A DNA stretch of 7,307 bases from positions 1 through 7,307 of the forward strand of contig DFLE01000006.1 of NCBI GenBank assembly GCA_002373375.1. Direction: 5' to 3'. Every line of letters starts with the position of its first letter. Within the stretch, counting starts at the first letter, position 1. The stretch comes from Prevotellaceae bacterium UBA3627. Its GTDB lineage: Bacteria; Bacteroidota; Bacteroidia; Bacteroidales; Bacteroidaceae. A model generated the notes under the pieces. The model did not search any database. It saw only the letters and a list, made by a program, of their open reading frames with translations, and was not told where the DNA came from. The position numbers were made by a program, and so were the translations under genes. Shown in pieces: positions 1-5,292 of the stretch.

Positions 1-769
1 TGCCGCTGCGCTTGTGGTAGCCGCGTGGAGTCTTGTAATAGTCATAGTAATCCTTTACGAACTGAGGTGCATCATCTGGCAGAGGGTCTATCACACCGCC
101 AGCCATAGCCGCAGGGTCTGTCAGACGTTGCTTTGCCATCGCCTCACGTGCAGCATGGCGTGACTCCTCCTTGTCCTCGCTGTCGAAGTAACCGTTGCCA
201 CTTACTCGTGTCATGTCATACATGGTAGAAGCCACGGTGGCCTTGATGCGAGTGTCGGCAGCGGCAGCGTTCAGTGCTATGCCGCCCCAACCGCAGATAC
301 CGATGATGCCTATCTTCTCTGCATCTACATTATCTTGTTTAGAGAGGAAATCCACGGCAGCCATAAAGTCCTCGGTGTTGATGTCGGGTGATGCCGTACG
401 ACGTGGTTCGCCGCTGCTCTCGCCTGTATATGAAGGGTCAAAGGCCAATGCCACGAAGCCACGCTCTGCCATCTTCATGGCATAGAGACCACTCGACTGC
501 TCCTTAGTAGCACCAAACGGACCGCTCACGGCTATAGCCGCCAGCTTGCCCTTGGCATCCTTAGGTGTGTAGAGGTCTGCCGCCAGCGTCAGCCCATACT
601 GTGTCTCAAACGTCACCTTGCGGTGATTTACCTTCTCGCTCAGTGGGAATACCTTGTCCCACTCCTGTGTCAATGTCAGTGTATTCATATTCTCCTCCTT
701 CACTTTTTTAGTATTGCAGTCTGTTAGTATTCCGCCCAACAGTGCCACGGCTATAAGTATATTCCTCAT
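1..769 (-). CDS. Alpha/beta hydrolase (dienelactone hydrolase/YcjY-like), 3' end cut by window edge
   Basis: An open frame starts with ATG at 769 and runs off the left edge after 256 codons, so the C-terminus, including the expected catalytic His, is missing. Residues 80-120 (GPFGATKEQ, then FDPSYTGESSGEPR) and the nucleophile elbow IGIIGICGWGG (about 153-163) match the alpha/beta hydrolase family in which a Cys replaces the Ser nucleophile (Cys159 here). The exact substrate is unknown. From ATG 769 the N-terminus is a short basic/hydrophobic stretch ending LTDC at Cys18, which looks like a lipoprotein signal, but Asp before the Cys is atypical. An internal ATG at 688 (Met28) has a perfect AGGAGG five bases upstream and would give a cytosolic form starting MNTLTLTQEW, so the true start is uncertain. 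The start at 769 lies 4 bases after the flavodoxin-fold gene's stop, which argues for co-transcription. Family is confident, substrate is not. Confidence 0.85.
   Translation of the reverse strand, partial: MRNILIAVALLGGILTDCNTKKVKEENMNTLTLTQEWDKVFPLSEKVNHRKVTFETQYGLTLAADLYTPKDAKGKLAAIAVSGPFGATKEQSSGLYAMKMAERGFVALAFDPSYTGESSGEPRRTASPDINTEDFMAAVDFLSKQDNVDAEKIGIIGICGWGGIALNAAAADTRIKATVASTMYDMTRVSGNGYFDSEDKEESRHAAREAMAKQRLTDPAAMAGGVIDPLPDDAPQFVKDYYDYYKTPRGYHKRSG
691..700 (-). promoter_or_regulatory. Strong Shine-Dalgarno sequence at alternative hydrolase start
   Basis: The minus strand reads AAGGAGGAGA, then AT and ATG (688-686): AGGAGG with 5-base spacing to Met28 of the hydrolase. Strong SD sequences are uncommon in Bacteroidota, so this one may mark a genuine second start. 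It would remove the signal-peptide-like first 27 residues. Confidence 0.45.
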
Positions 770-773
770 AATA

Positions 774-1310
774 TCACAATGCTTTTCCCATTTCAAACGC
801 TTCCTGCAACTTTGCATTGCCTTCGATGTCATGTGCTTCGTTCACACCGCCACAGAAGAGAGTGCCTGCCAAACGGCTCTTGGGATAGCAGTCTATCCAG
901 CCTGTCAGACCAATCTCTGCACGTTTCGGAGTCTGTTCTTCATCTTCAGCAGCCGTTGTCAGCAGATATACGTCGCGGAACATATAGTCCTGAGAGTACA
1001 TGGCATTCATGCGGTCTATGAGAGTCTTCATCTGACCGCTCATCTCATAATAGTATATGGGGGTAGCCCAGCATACCACATCGGCCTGCAGCACCTTTGC
1101 CATGATGGCGTTTACATCATCGTTGATGACACAGCGTCCTAACTTCTGACAACCGAAGCAACCTTTGCAGAACTGTATCTCCTTGCCTGCCAGTGAAATC
1201 TTCTCCACTTCGTTTCCGGCTGCCTTGGCTCCCTCTGCAAACTTATCAGCGAGCATGTCGCTGTTTGAACCACGGCGTAGGCTCGTGGAAATAACTATAA
1301 CCTTTTTCAT
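774..1310 (-). CDS. Flavodoxin-fold NAD(P)H/FMN-dependent oxidoreductase with CX2CX2CX5C motif
   Basis: This 178-residue protein begins MKKVIVISTSLRRGSNSDML. The STSLRRGSNS stretch (residues 8-17) is the FMN-phosphate loop of the NADPH-dependent FMN reductase/flavodoxin superfamily. ATPIYYYEMSGQMKTLIDR (82-100) is the second flavin-contact loop and dimer region. Four cysteines, Cys48, 51, 54 and 60, follow the pattern CX2CX2CX5C. This is the spacing of the compact [4Fe-4S] site of archaeal/anaerobe iron-sulfur flavoproteins (Isf), so a cluster is possible but not shown. Likely role: cytosolic two-electron reduction of quinones, electrophiles or O2/H2O2 using FMN. The start ATG overlaps the stop of the upstream cyclophilin-fold gene (ATGA) and the stop is 4 bases from the hydrolase ATG, placing it inside an operon. 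The length is normal for the family. Physiological electron donor and acceptor are unknown. Confidence 0.88.
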   Translation of the reverse strand: MKKVIVISTSLRRGSNSDMLADKFAEGAKAAGNEVEKISLAGKEIQFCKGCFGCQKLGRCVINDDVNAIMAKVLQADVVCWATPIYYYEMSGQMKTLIDRMNAMYSQDYMFRDVYLLTTAAEDEEQTPKRAEIGLTGWIDCYPKSRLAGTLFCGGVNEAHDIEGNAKLQEAFEMGKAL

Positions 1311-1885
1311 AATATTACTTTTTTACCATTCTTTATATACATTCCCTTTGTTGGGTTTTCTACTCGTTGTCCGTTTAGAGAATAGCAGACACCATCGTCT
1401 GCTGATGCCGCACCTGTGACCTTACTGACGGCTGTTGCTCCTGATGTCAGTGACAGAGTGACGGGAATGTTGTTCTGTCCTATCTTTAGGAAAGTACGCA
1501 GGTCATTTCCCGTAATGTTGTCAAAATGTCCCAGTGGGGTGTAGCTCCAAGAGTTGGTGTCAGCAAAGAGACAAATGTTACTGCCGCTATACAACACCAC
1601 ATCACCTGCCTGAGCTGTCATCTGCCTGTTGCTTGTGGTCAGCGAGAAACCCAGCGGTCCCCATATCTCGAAATCTTCATTTGTGTTCAGCGATATGGTG
1701 AGTGATCCGTTTTGCAGCCGTGCCACAAGTTCCTGTGCTGCCTGAGTGTCGGCAAGTGTCATGCTCTGTGTCTGCTCATCAATGGTGACATATATCTTAT
1801 TCATAGTAGTCTGTGCTTTAGTCTCATTATCTGCAGAACAACTGCTCAGCAGTATTGCTGCCAGAAGAATAATTATCTGTTTCAT
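1307..1885 (-). CDS. Cyclophilin-like fold lipoprotein with C-terminal LNGQRV tail
   Basis: This 192-residue protein has a lipoprotein signal: MKQ, then hydrophobic IIILLAAILL and lipobox LSSC with Cys16. The next residues, SADNE, include acidic positions reminiscent of a Bacteroidota lipoprotein export (surface) signal. Residues about 29-125 (KIYVTIDEQTQSM ... FEIWGPLGFSL ... GDVVLYSGSNICLF ... YTPLGHFDN) match the cyclophilin-like fold family (Cyclophil_like2) that often accompanies or is fused to flavodoxins. These proteins are not established prolyl isomerases. After a Ser/Thr/Ala-rich linker (145-165) comes YSLNGQRV ... KGMYIKNGKKVIL (168-192), a tail widespread at the ends of Prevotella/Bacteroides extracytoplasmic proteins. 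It is unusual on a short lipoprotein. ATG 1885 overlaps the upstream gene's TGA and has AGGAGG 7 bases upstream, which supports this start. The next methionine, Met28, would give a cytosolic domain beginning MNKIYVTID. Confidence 0.82.
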   Translation of the reverse strand: MKQIIILLAAILLSSCSADNETKAQTTMNKIYVTIDEQTQSMTLADTQAAQELVARLQNGSLTISLNTNEDFEIWGPLGFSLTTSNRQMTAQAGDVVLYSGSNICLFADTNSWSYTPLGHFDNITGNDLRTFLKIGQNNIPVTLSLTSGATAVSKVTGAASADDGVCYSLNGQRVENPTKGMYIKNGKKVIL

Positions 1886-2226
1886 AGTGTCTCCTCCTTT
1901 TGATAGAAAGGTCCTGCCTCCTCGTCTGTTGCCTCAAGTAGGAAGGTGACGGGACGGAAACCATCGTTGCAGGTAACGACGGCTATACCGTCGCGGTTTG
2001 TCCATTCGTCACCATAAAACTTCTTCACACCAGACGACAGGGCAAAGACATATTGGTTCATAGTACGCCATGCGCAGTCGCACATACCCTTGGGACAGGT
2101 GTTTGTGGCATAGAGCACGTCACCTTTCTTCAGCACTCCGCAGGGCTTCATATCTGGGTTGCCATACAGCTGCACCAAGTCTTTGCGCAGCGATGTATCA
2201 AGAACTGTTATTTTTACAACTTTCAT
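1882..2226 (-). CDS. TIGR04076 family small cysteine-rich protein
   Basis: This 114-residue protein begins MKVVKITVLDTSLRKDL. Family hallmarks in order: KPCGVLKKGD (27-36), CPKGMCDCAWRTMNQYVFAL (44-63), then VVTCNDGFRPVTFLLE (83-98). These match the TIGR04076 family, whose members are about 90-120 residues and of unknown biochemical function. Cysteines at 29, 44, 49, 51 and 86 could bind a metal or be redox active; that is inference. There is no signal peptide, so it is cytosolic. Its TGA overlaps the ATG of the cyclophilin-like lipoprotein by 4 bases. Upstream only 46 bases separate it from the alcohol dehydrogenase, nearly all repeat DNA. In other gut anaerobes this family is often found beside flavodoxin, aldo/keto reductase and alcohol dehydrogenase genes, which agrees with a redox or stress setting. 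Confidence 0.85.
   Translation of the reverse strand: MKVVKITVLDTSLRKDLVQLYGNPDMKPCGVLKKGDVLYATNTCPKGMCDCAWRTMNQYVFALSSGVKKFYGDEWTNRDGIAVVTCNDGFRPVTFLLEATDEEAGPFYQKEETL
1893..1898 (-). promoter_or_regulatory. Shine-Dalgarno AGGAGG for the cyclophilin-like lipoprotein gene
   Basis: AGGAGG on the minus strand lies 7 bases before ATG 1885, inside the last codons of the TIGR04076 gene. Together with the ATGA stop/start overlap it suggests translational coupling. It also fixes the lipoprotein start that includes the signal peptide. Confidence 0.5.
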
Positions 2227-2231
2227 GTATT

Positions 2232-2273
2232 CATTATGAATTATGCATTATGAATTATGCATTATGAATTATC
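2232..2273. repeat. Three tandem 14-bp repeats (CATTATGAATTATG)
   Basis: The unit CATTATGAATTATG occurs at 2232-2245, 2246-2259 and 2260-2273, the last with a final C. It fills nearly the whole gap between the dehydrogenase stop (TAG, 2275-2273) and the TIGR04076 start (2226). Internal palindromes (ATGCAT, AATT, CATAAT/ATTATG) mean both strands look alike and could form short hairpins. Such AT-rich repeats recur between genes in Bacteroidota. No -7 box is visible in it. Confidence 0.9.
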
Positions 2274-3445
2274 TACAGGCTTTCCCTAAGTATCTCTGCC
2301 ACGTCATCCTTTGACAGGTTGAGATAGCCAGCCGGATATACTACTGTTGTCTCAGTTATTCCCGGTATCATGTCGGCAGTGGCACCCACCTCGCTGATGG
2401 TCAGCGGCAGTCCAATCTCTGTCATCCAGTTCTTCAGAGCCTTCAGGCCTGCCTCTGCTATCTGCTCGTTGGTCATGCCGTCGCCGTTTATGTTCCATAC
2501 GTTCTTTGCGAAGCGCACGAACTTAGGCAGTCCGTTCTTCATGGCACGACGGTAGTATGCCATTGACACTGACGCCAGAGCATAGCCGTGCGGAGCGTGC
2601 GTCCATGCACCTACGCTGTGACCTATCATGTGTACCATCCAGTCCTGCTGCTTACCCATACCTATAAGGGTGTTCAGCGCCCATGTGGCAGTCCACATGA
2701 TGTTAGAGCGAGCCTCATAGTCCTTAGGATTCTTCACTGCCACGCGGCTGCTGTTGATAACCGAGCGCATCAGTCCCTCGGCGAGGTAGTCACTGGTGTT
2801 ATCATCGAAGTCAGAGAAATACTGTTCCATGATATGGTTCATGATATCGTATATGCCAGCCTTCATCTGGTTCTCAGGCACACTCATGGTAAACTCAGGG
2901 TTCAGTATCGAGAACTTAGGCATCAGTCTGTCATCAAACACATGACCGACTTTGAATGTGTGCTCTGCATCAGTTATCACCGTACCGGCATTCATCTCCG
3001 AACCGGTGCCTGCCATTGTCAGTATGCAGCCAACAGGCAGCAACTTCTGTCCCTTGGCAGGATTCTGTTGCTTCAGCCAGAACATATCCCAGTAGTCACC
3101 ATCACAGAACACCGATGCCGCCACAGCCTTAGAGTAGTCGCACACGCTGCCGCCACCCAAGGCAAGTATCAGGTCAACGTCGTTCTCACGTGCTATCTTC
3201 ACACCCTCGTTCAGTTTCTCCAGCGTAGGGTTGGTCATAACGCCGGGATTCTCTACTATTGTCTTGCCGGCCTCGCGCAGTATAGCCATCACCTGGTCGT
3301 ATATGCCGTTGCGCTTCACGCTGCCGCTGCCATAGTTCAGCAACACCTTGCTGCCATAGTTCTTTAACTCTTCCTTAAGGAAATTCAGGGAGTCTTTACC
3401 AAAATAGAGTTTGGTAGGGTTATGATAAGAAAAGTTTCCTTGCAT
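2273..3445 (-). CDS. Iron-containing alcohol/aldehyde dehydrogenase (YqhD/BdhA type, probably NADPH-dependent)
   Basis: This full-length 390-residue group III metal-dependent alcohol dehydrogenase interconverts alcohols and aldehydes. YqhD-like enzymes mainly reduce short toxic aldehydes with NADPH. The N-terminus FSYHNPTKLYFGKDSL is typical. YGSGSVKRNG (38-47) is the loop that recognises the cofactor 2'-phosphate; having Gly/Ser rather than Asp there suggests NADP(H). GGGS (97-100) and AGTGSE (145-150) are nucleotide and phosphate contacts. By the spacing known in YqhD and FucO, the metal ligands are Asp200, His204, His272 and His286 (DIMNH; HMIGH ... APHG), all present. There is no signal peptide, so it is cytosolic. 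The acetyltransferase gene ends 63 bases upstream and no separate TAnnTTTG box is seen in that gap, so read-through from the promoter near 4123 is likely. Exact substrate unknown. Confidence 0.95.
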   Translation of the reverse strand: MQGNFSYHNPTKLYFGKDSLNFLKEELKNYGSKVLLNYGSGSVKRNGIYDQVMAILREAGKTIVENPGVMTNPTLEKLNEGVKIARENDVDLILALGGGSVCDYSKAVAASVFCDGDYWDMFWLKQQNPAKGQKLLPVGCILTMAGTGSEMNAGTVITDAEHTFKVGHVFDDRLMPKFSILNPEFTMSVPENQMKAGIYDIMNHIMEQYFSDFDDNTSDYLAEGLMRSVINSSRVAVKNPKDYEARSNIMWTATWALNTLIGMGKQQDWMVHMIGHSVGAWTHAPHGYALASVSMAYYRRAMKNGLPKFVRFAKNVWNINGDGMTNEQIAEAGLKALKNWMTEIGLPLTISEVGATADMIPGITETTVVYPAGYLNLSKDDVAEILRESL

Positions 3446-3508
3446 AGTCGTGTTCTTTTTTATTCGTTGTTTTCAATTAATAATGTTTAGCTTGCTTTGT
3501 AGATTTTT

Positions 3509-4096
3509 CTATAGTTCCTTCTGCTCTTCCGGGTTCTGCATCTTGATTACCTTTGCCGGCACACCCCCTGCCACGGCATAGTCTGGGATGTCTTTCGTAA
3601 CTACCGCACCTGCAGCCACCACCGCATATTTGCCGATGGTCACGCCTGGGCATATCGTGACGTTCATTCCTATCCATGCGTTCTTACCGATGGTAACCTT
3701 GCCGTAGGTGTATTTGGTGTGACGCTCGTTGAAGTCATGGTTGATGGTGGCAATTCTCACTCCGGGAGCCACCTGCACACCGTCCTCAAACTCTATGCCG
3801 CCCGACGCACTGAGTATTGCCGAGTGGTTGATAAACACTCCGCTGCCTATTTTTACTCTGTTGCCAAAGTCACAGATGAAGGGTGTAAGGATTCTCACAT
3901 CATCCAGTTTGCGACCAAACAGTTCTTCCAGTTCCTCTACGTATGTCGGGTCGTCTGGCATCTTTGCGTTTGCCTTGGCACACAGCACTCGCGCACGCAT
4001 CATCTCGTCAATTGCCTCCATGAAATACGGCTCTCTCACGTCTGTAGGACCGCCTTTCTCCATTAAATCAAATACGTAACCTTTTGGATATTCCAT
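3509..4096 (-). CDS. Sugar O-acetyltransferase, maltose/galactoside acetyltransferase-like (left-handed beta-helix)
   Basis: This 195-residue protein begins MEYPKGYVFDLMEKGG. The N-terminal helical part (about 20-50, EAIDEMMRARVLCAKANAK) resembles the maltose-acetyltransferase N-domain. From about 65 to 185 it carries hexapeptide repeats of the LbH family (FGNRVKIGSGVFINHSAIL; KVTIGKNAWIGMNVTICPG; VTIGKYAVVAAGAVVTKDI; AVAGGVPAKVI). His120 in ATINHDF is the expected catalytic base in the acetyl-CoA-dependent acetylation of a sugar hydroxyl, and VPAKVI closes the CoA site. The natural acceptor is unknown; family members (LacA, Maa) are often described as detoxifying non-metabolised sugars. It is the first minus-strand gene behind a TAACTTTG -7 box, so it probably heads the operon. 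The ATG at 4096 is the first in frame and fits the family N-terminus. Confidence 0.9.
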   Translation of the reverse strand: MEYPKGYVFDLMEKGGPTDVREPYFMEAIDEMMRARVLCAKANAKMPDDPTYVEELEELFGRKLDDVRILTPFICDFGNRVKIGSGVFINHSAILSASGGIEFEDGVQVAPGVRIATINHDFNERHTKYTYGKVTIGKNAWIGMNVTICPGVTIGKYAVVAAGAVVTKDIPDYAVAGGVPAKVIKMQNPEEQKEL

Positions 4097-4122
4097 AACT
4101 CTTGTTTTTGTTGTTTCTGCTG

Positions 4123-4130
4123 CAAAGTTA
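4123..4130 (-). promoter_or_regulatory. Bacteroidota -7 promoter box TAACTTTG for the minus-strand operon
   Basis: The minus strand reads TAACTTTG, an exact TAnnTTTG match, 26 bases before the acetyltransferase ATG (4096). Transcription would start near 4116. No clear TTG/TTTG -33 element lies 18-21 bases upstream (the nearest, at about 4158-4161, is 27 bases away). The promoter may therefore need an activator; see the overlapping dyad. Confidence 0.6.
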
Positions 4131-4145
4131 CGATGTTTTTTTGAT

Positions 4146-4174
4146 AATCATGTTTCACAAAATGCGTCATGATT
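4146..4174. promoter_or_regulatory. Perfect 7-bp dyad AATCATG-N15-CATGATT, candidate operator
   Basis: AATCATG at 4146-4152 is exactly inverted as CATGATT at 4168-4174, with 15 bases between. Arm centres are 22 bases apart, about two helical turns. It overlaps the -33 region of the promoter whose -7 box is at 4123-4130. That position suits a dimeric regulator. The regulator gene is not in the window. Confidence 0.45.
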
Positions 4175-4225
4175 TTCACTTATTGCCAAAATCGGCAGTT
4201 AGTAGATAAAATAACAGACTTATGT

Positions 4226-4558
4226 TTATGCACCTCGCAGTGCGGCGAGCAATCTGCGTACCTGACGGCCTACGGTGTCATGCGGAAACAACCGTAGTTC
4301 AAACATCAGATAGCGTGCATAGTACCTTACTGCCTTTAGCTTGCGCGACAGCGACGGACGCATAAAATAGTAGCCCTTGGCTTGTGCTGTGCCGTGACCC
4401 AGGTTGGCAGAGTCTGTTATATACCTGAGGTTGCGCCCCTGTGAGTGTCGTGCCTTGCGCTCGTTCCAGAAAGGAAACCTGGCGGCATCATATCCCAACT
4501 GCCATACGAGCACTCCGCCAAGCACCTGCCATGCATCCATCAACCGGAAACGGCGTAA
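4226..4558 (-). pseudogene. C-terminal fragment resembling a nucleotidyltransferase-family protein
   Basis: The minus frame is open and ends with TAA at 4228-4226. Its readable part (RRFRLMDAWQVLGG ... ITDSANLGHGT ... SRKLKAVRYYARYLMFELRLFPHD ... VRRLLAALRGA) resembles by eye the C-terminal third of Bacteroidota nucleotidyltransferase-family proteins (GNFGH-like motif followed by a basic amphipathic end). There is no nucleotidyltransferase catalytic core. The frame has no credible start: the only initiator nearby is a GTG at 4573, and upstream of about 4558 the same DNA reads on the other strand as a conserved FISUMP segment, so the 5' part has been lost. Arg/Leu-rich composition differs from its neighbours. 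It ends 129 bases before the acetyltransferase ATG. Family assignment is tentative; truncation is better supported. Confidence 0.45.
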
Positions 4559-4936
4559 CAGCCTGCCGAGCACGACGCCGCACGCGCGCAGTGGGGCGCA
4601 GACTGGCGTATGCCCACCACCGAGGAGATGAAAGCACTGTATGACAACACCACAAATGTGTGGACAGACAACTACAACAATACCGGCATAAAAGGCCGCA
4701 TATTCACAGGCAAGGGAGACTACGCAAACAGTTCCTTGTTCCTTCTGGCTGCCGGCGACTTCAATGACTCGTCGTACTACAATGGCGGCTCCTACGGCAG
4801 CTACTGGTCGAGTACGCTCATCAGCAGTACGGGCGGTTGTAGCCTGTTCTTCGGCAGCGGCTATGTCAATCCGCAGGGCTACGACTATCGCTACGCCGGC
4901 TACCCTGTGCGTGCTGTGCGTGCTGTCTCAGAATGA
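4559..4936 (+). pseudogene. C-terminal fragment of a FISUMP-type (PTTEEM, GYPVRAV) protein
   Basis: After an in-frame TAA (4556-4558) the frame reads QPAEHDAARAQWGADWRMP, then TTEEMKALYD. It continues through FLLAAGDF, GSYGSYWSSTLIS and YRYAGYPVRAVRAVSE to TGA at 4936. This is the conserved C-terminal part of the Fibrobacter succinogenes major paralogous (FISUMP)-type domain, common in secreted or cell-surface proteins of Bacteroidota. In intact relatives the preceding residues continue as L-(Q/E)-P-(E)-DDAA and carry a long N-terminal region plus signal peptide. Here these are absent and replaced by the reverse-oriented nucleotidyltransferase-like fragment. The ATG at 4610 lies inside the conserved WRMPT motif, so it is not a plausible native start. 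About 125 codons remain. Probably not functional unless expressed by chance. Confidence 0.65.
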
Positions 4937-5063
4937 TGCACCATTAGCATAGCAAGGCGAAGAAAACGAAAGTAGCAAAAGCAATAAGCAGAAAAAGCAA
5001 AAAGAAAAAAATCATCGGGGCTTCACAGGAATGACGTTTCCTCGGTGCGTATGTAATATCAAG
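4937..5063. other. Intergenic, purine-rich stretch, no gene seen
   Basis: Between the FISUMP fragment stop and the terminator the plus strand is strongly A/G-rich (about 4953-5013, many GAAAA and GCAAAA runs). No credible reading frame or promoter is visible. A 64-codon frame beginning at 5031 crosses the terminator and has no family features. Confidence 0.5.
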
Positions 5064-5101
5064 CGGTGCTGCGACCTCAGAGGTCACGGCACCGTTTTTT
5101 T
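5064..5101 (+). terminator. Strong intrinsic terminator
   Basis: CGGTGC (5064-5069) pairs with GCACCG (5089-5094). The helix continues through a U-G wobble, a G-C pair and one C/A mismatch into GACCT/AGGTC (5073-5077 with 5081-5085), closing on a CAG loop. Seven Ts (5095-5101) follow directly. It is oriented for plus-strand transcription and would insulate the AAA-ATPase gene from the scar region. Confidence 0.88.
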
Positions 5102-5136
5102 CATTCTATTAAGTTTTTTTGTGAGGGAAAACACTG

Positions 5137-5163
5137 TTGTTTCACGGAAAAAGTGTAACTTTG
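5137..5163 (+). promoter_or_regulatory. Bacteroidota promoter for the AAA-ATPase/PD-(D/E)XK gene
   Basis: TAACTTTG at 5156-5163 matches the -7 consensus TAnnTTTG. A TTG at 5137-5139 lies 16 bases upstream, slightly short for the usual -33 spacing. Transcription would begin near 5170, giving a leader of about 120 bases before ATG 5293. It lies just after the terminator, as expected for an independent unit. Confidence 0.5.
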
Positions 5164-5178
5164 CAAATGGAAGAGGGA

Positions 5179-5225
5179 TGATGGATGAGAGTTTATTTGG
5201 AATAAGGGTGATGGATGAAGGATGA
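5179..5225 (+). repeat. Purine-rich TGATGGATGA repeats in leader
   Basis: TGATGGATGA occurs at 5179-5188 and again at 5209-5218, offset 30 bases, with a partial third copy (AGGATGA, 5219-5225). They lie in the predicted 5' leader of the AAA-ATPase gene. No function can be assigned. Confidence 0.7.
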
Positions 5226-5241
5226 GGGTTTGTTGCCTGAT

Positions 5242-5287
5242 ATTCCCAAACGACTAAACGACTAATTCCCCAAACGACTAAACGACC
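5242..5287 (+). repeat. Nested repeat: four AAACGACY octamers before the AAA-ATPase start
   Basis: A unit of about 22-23 bases (ATTCCC, then AAACGACT twice) occurs twice, at 5242-5264 and 5265-5287, the second with one extra C. This yields octamers AAACGACT at 5248-5255, 5256-5263 and 5272-5279, and AAACGACC at 5280-5287. The last ends 5 bases before ATG 5293, where ribosome binding takes place. Confidence 0.85.
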
Positions 5288-5292
5288 AAGAT

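Noticed and set aside
654..1142. 162-codon plus-strand open frame
   Set aside because: Antisense to the hydrolase and flavodoxin-fold genes; no recognisable domain or plausible start context.
2588..3367. 259-codon plus-strand open frame
   Set aside because: It is antisense to the well-supported alcohol dehydrogenase and its translation (His/Arg/Val-rich, no motifs) is typical of a shadow frame.
3446..3508. Separate promoter for the alcohol dehydrogenase
   Set aside because: No TAnnTTTG box in the 63-base gap on the minus strand; read-through from the upstream gene is simpler.
4182..4199. Hairpin ATTGCC/GGCAGT as a terminator
   Set aside because: A 6-bp stem with one wobble and no T-run on either strand; too weak to call.
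5031..5225. 64-codon plus-strand frame
   Set aside because: Runs through the intrinsic terminator, the promoter and the leader repeats; no family features.
5242..5287. CRISPR array
   Set aside because: The units are 8 and about 23 bases, tandem without unique spacers, and no cas gene is present.
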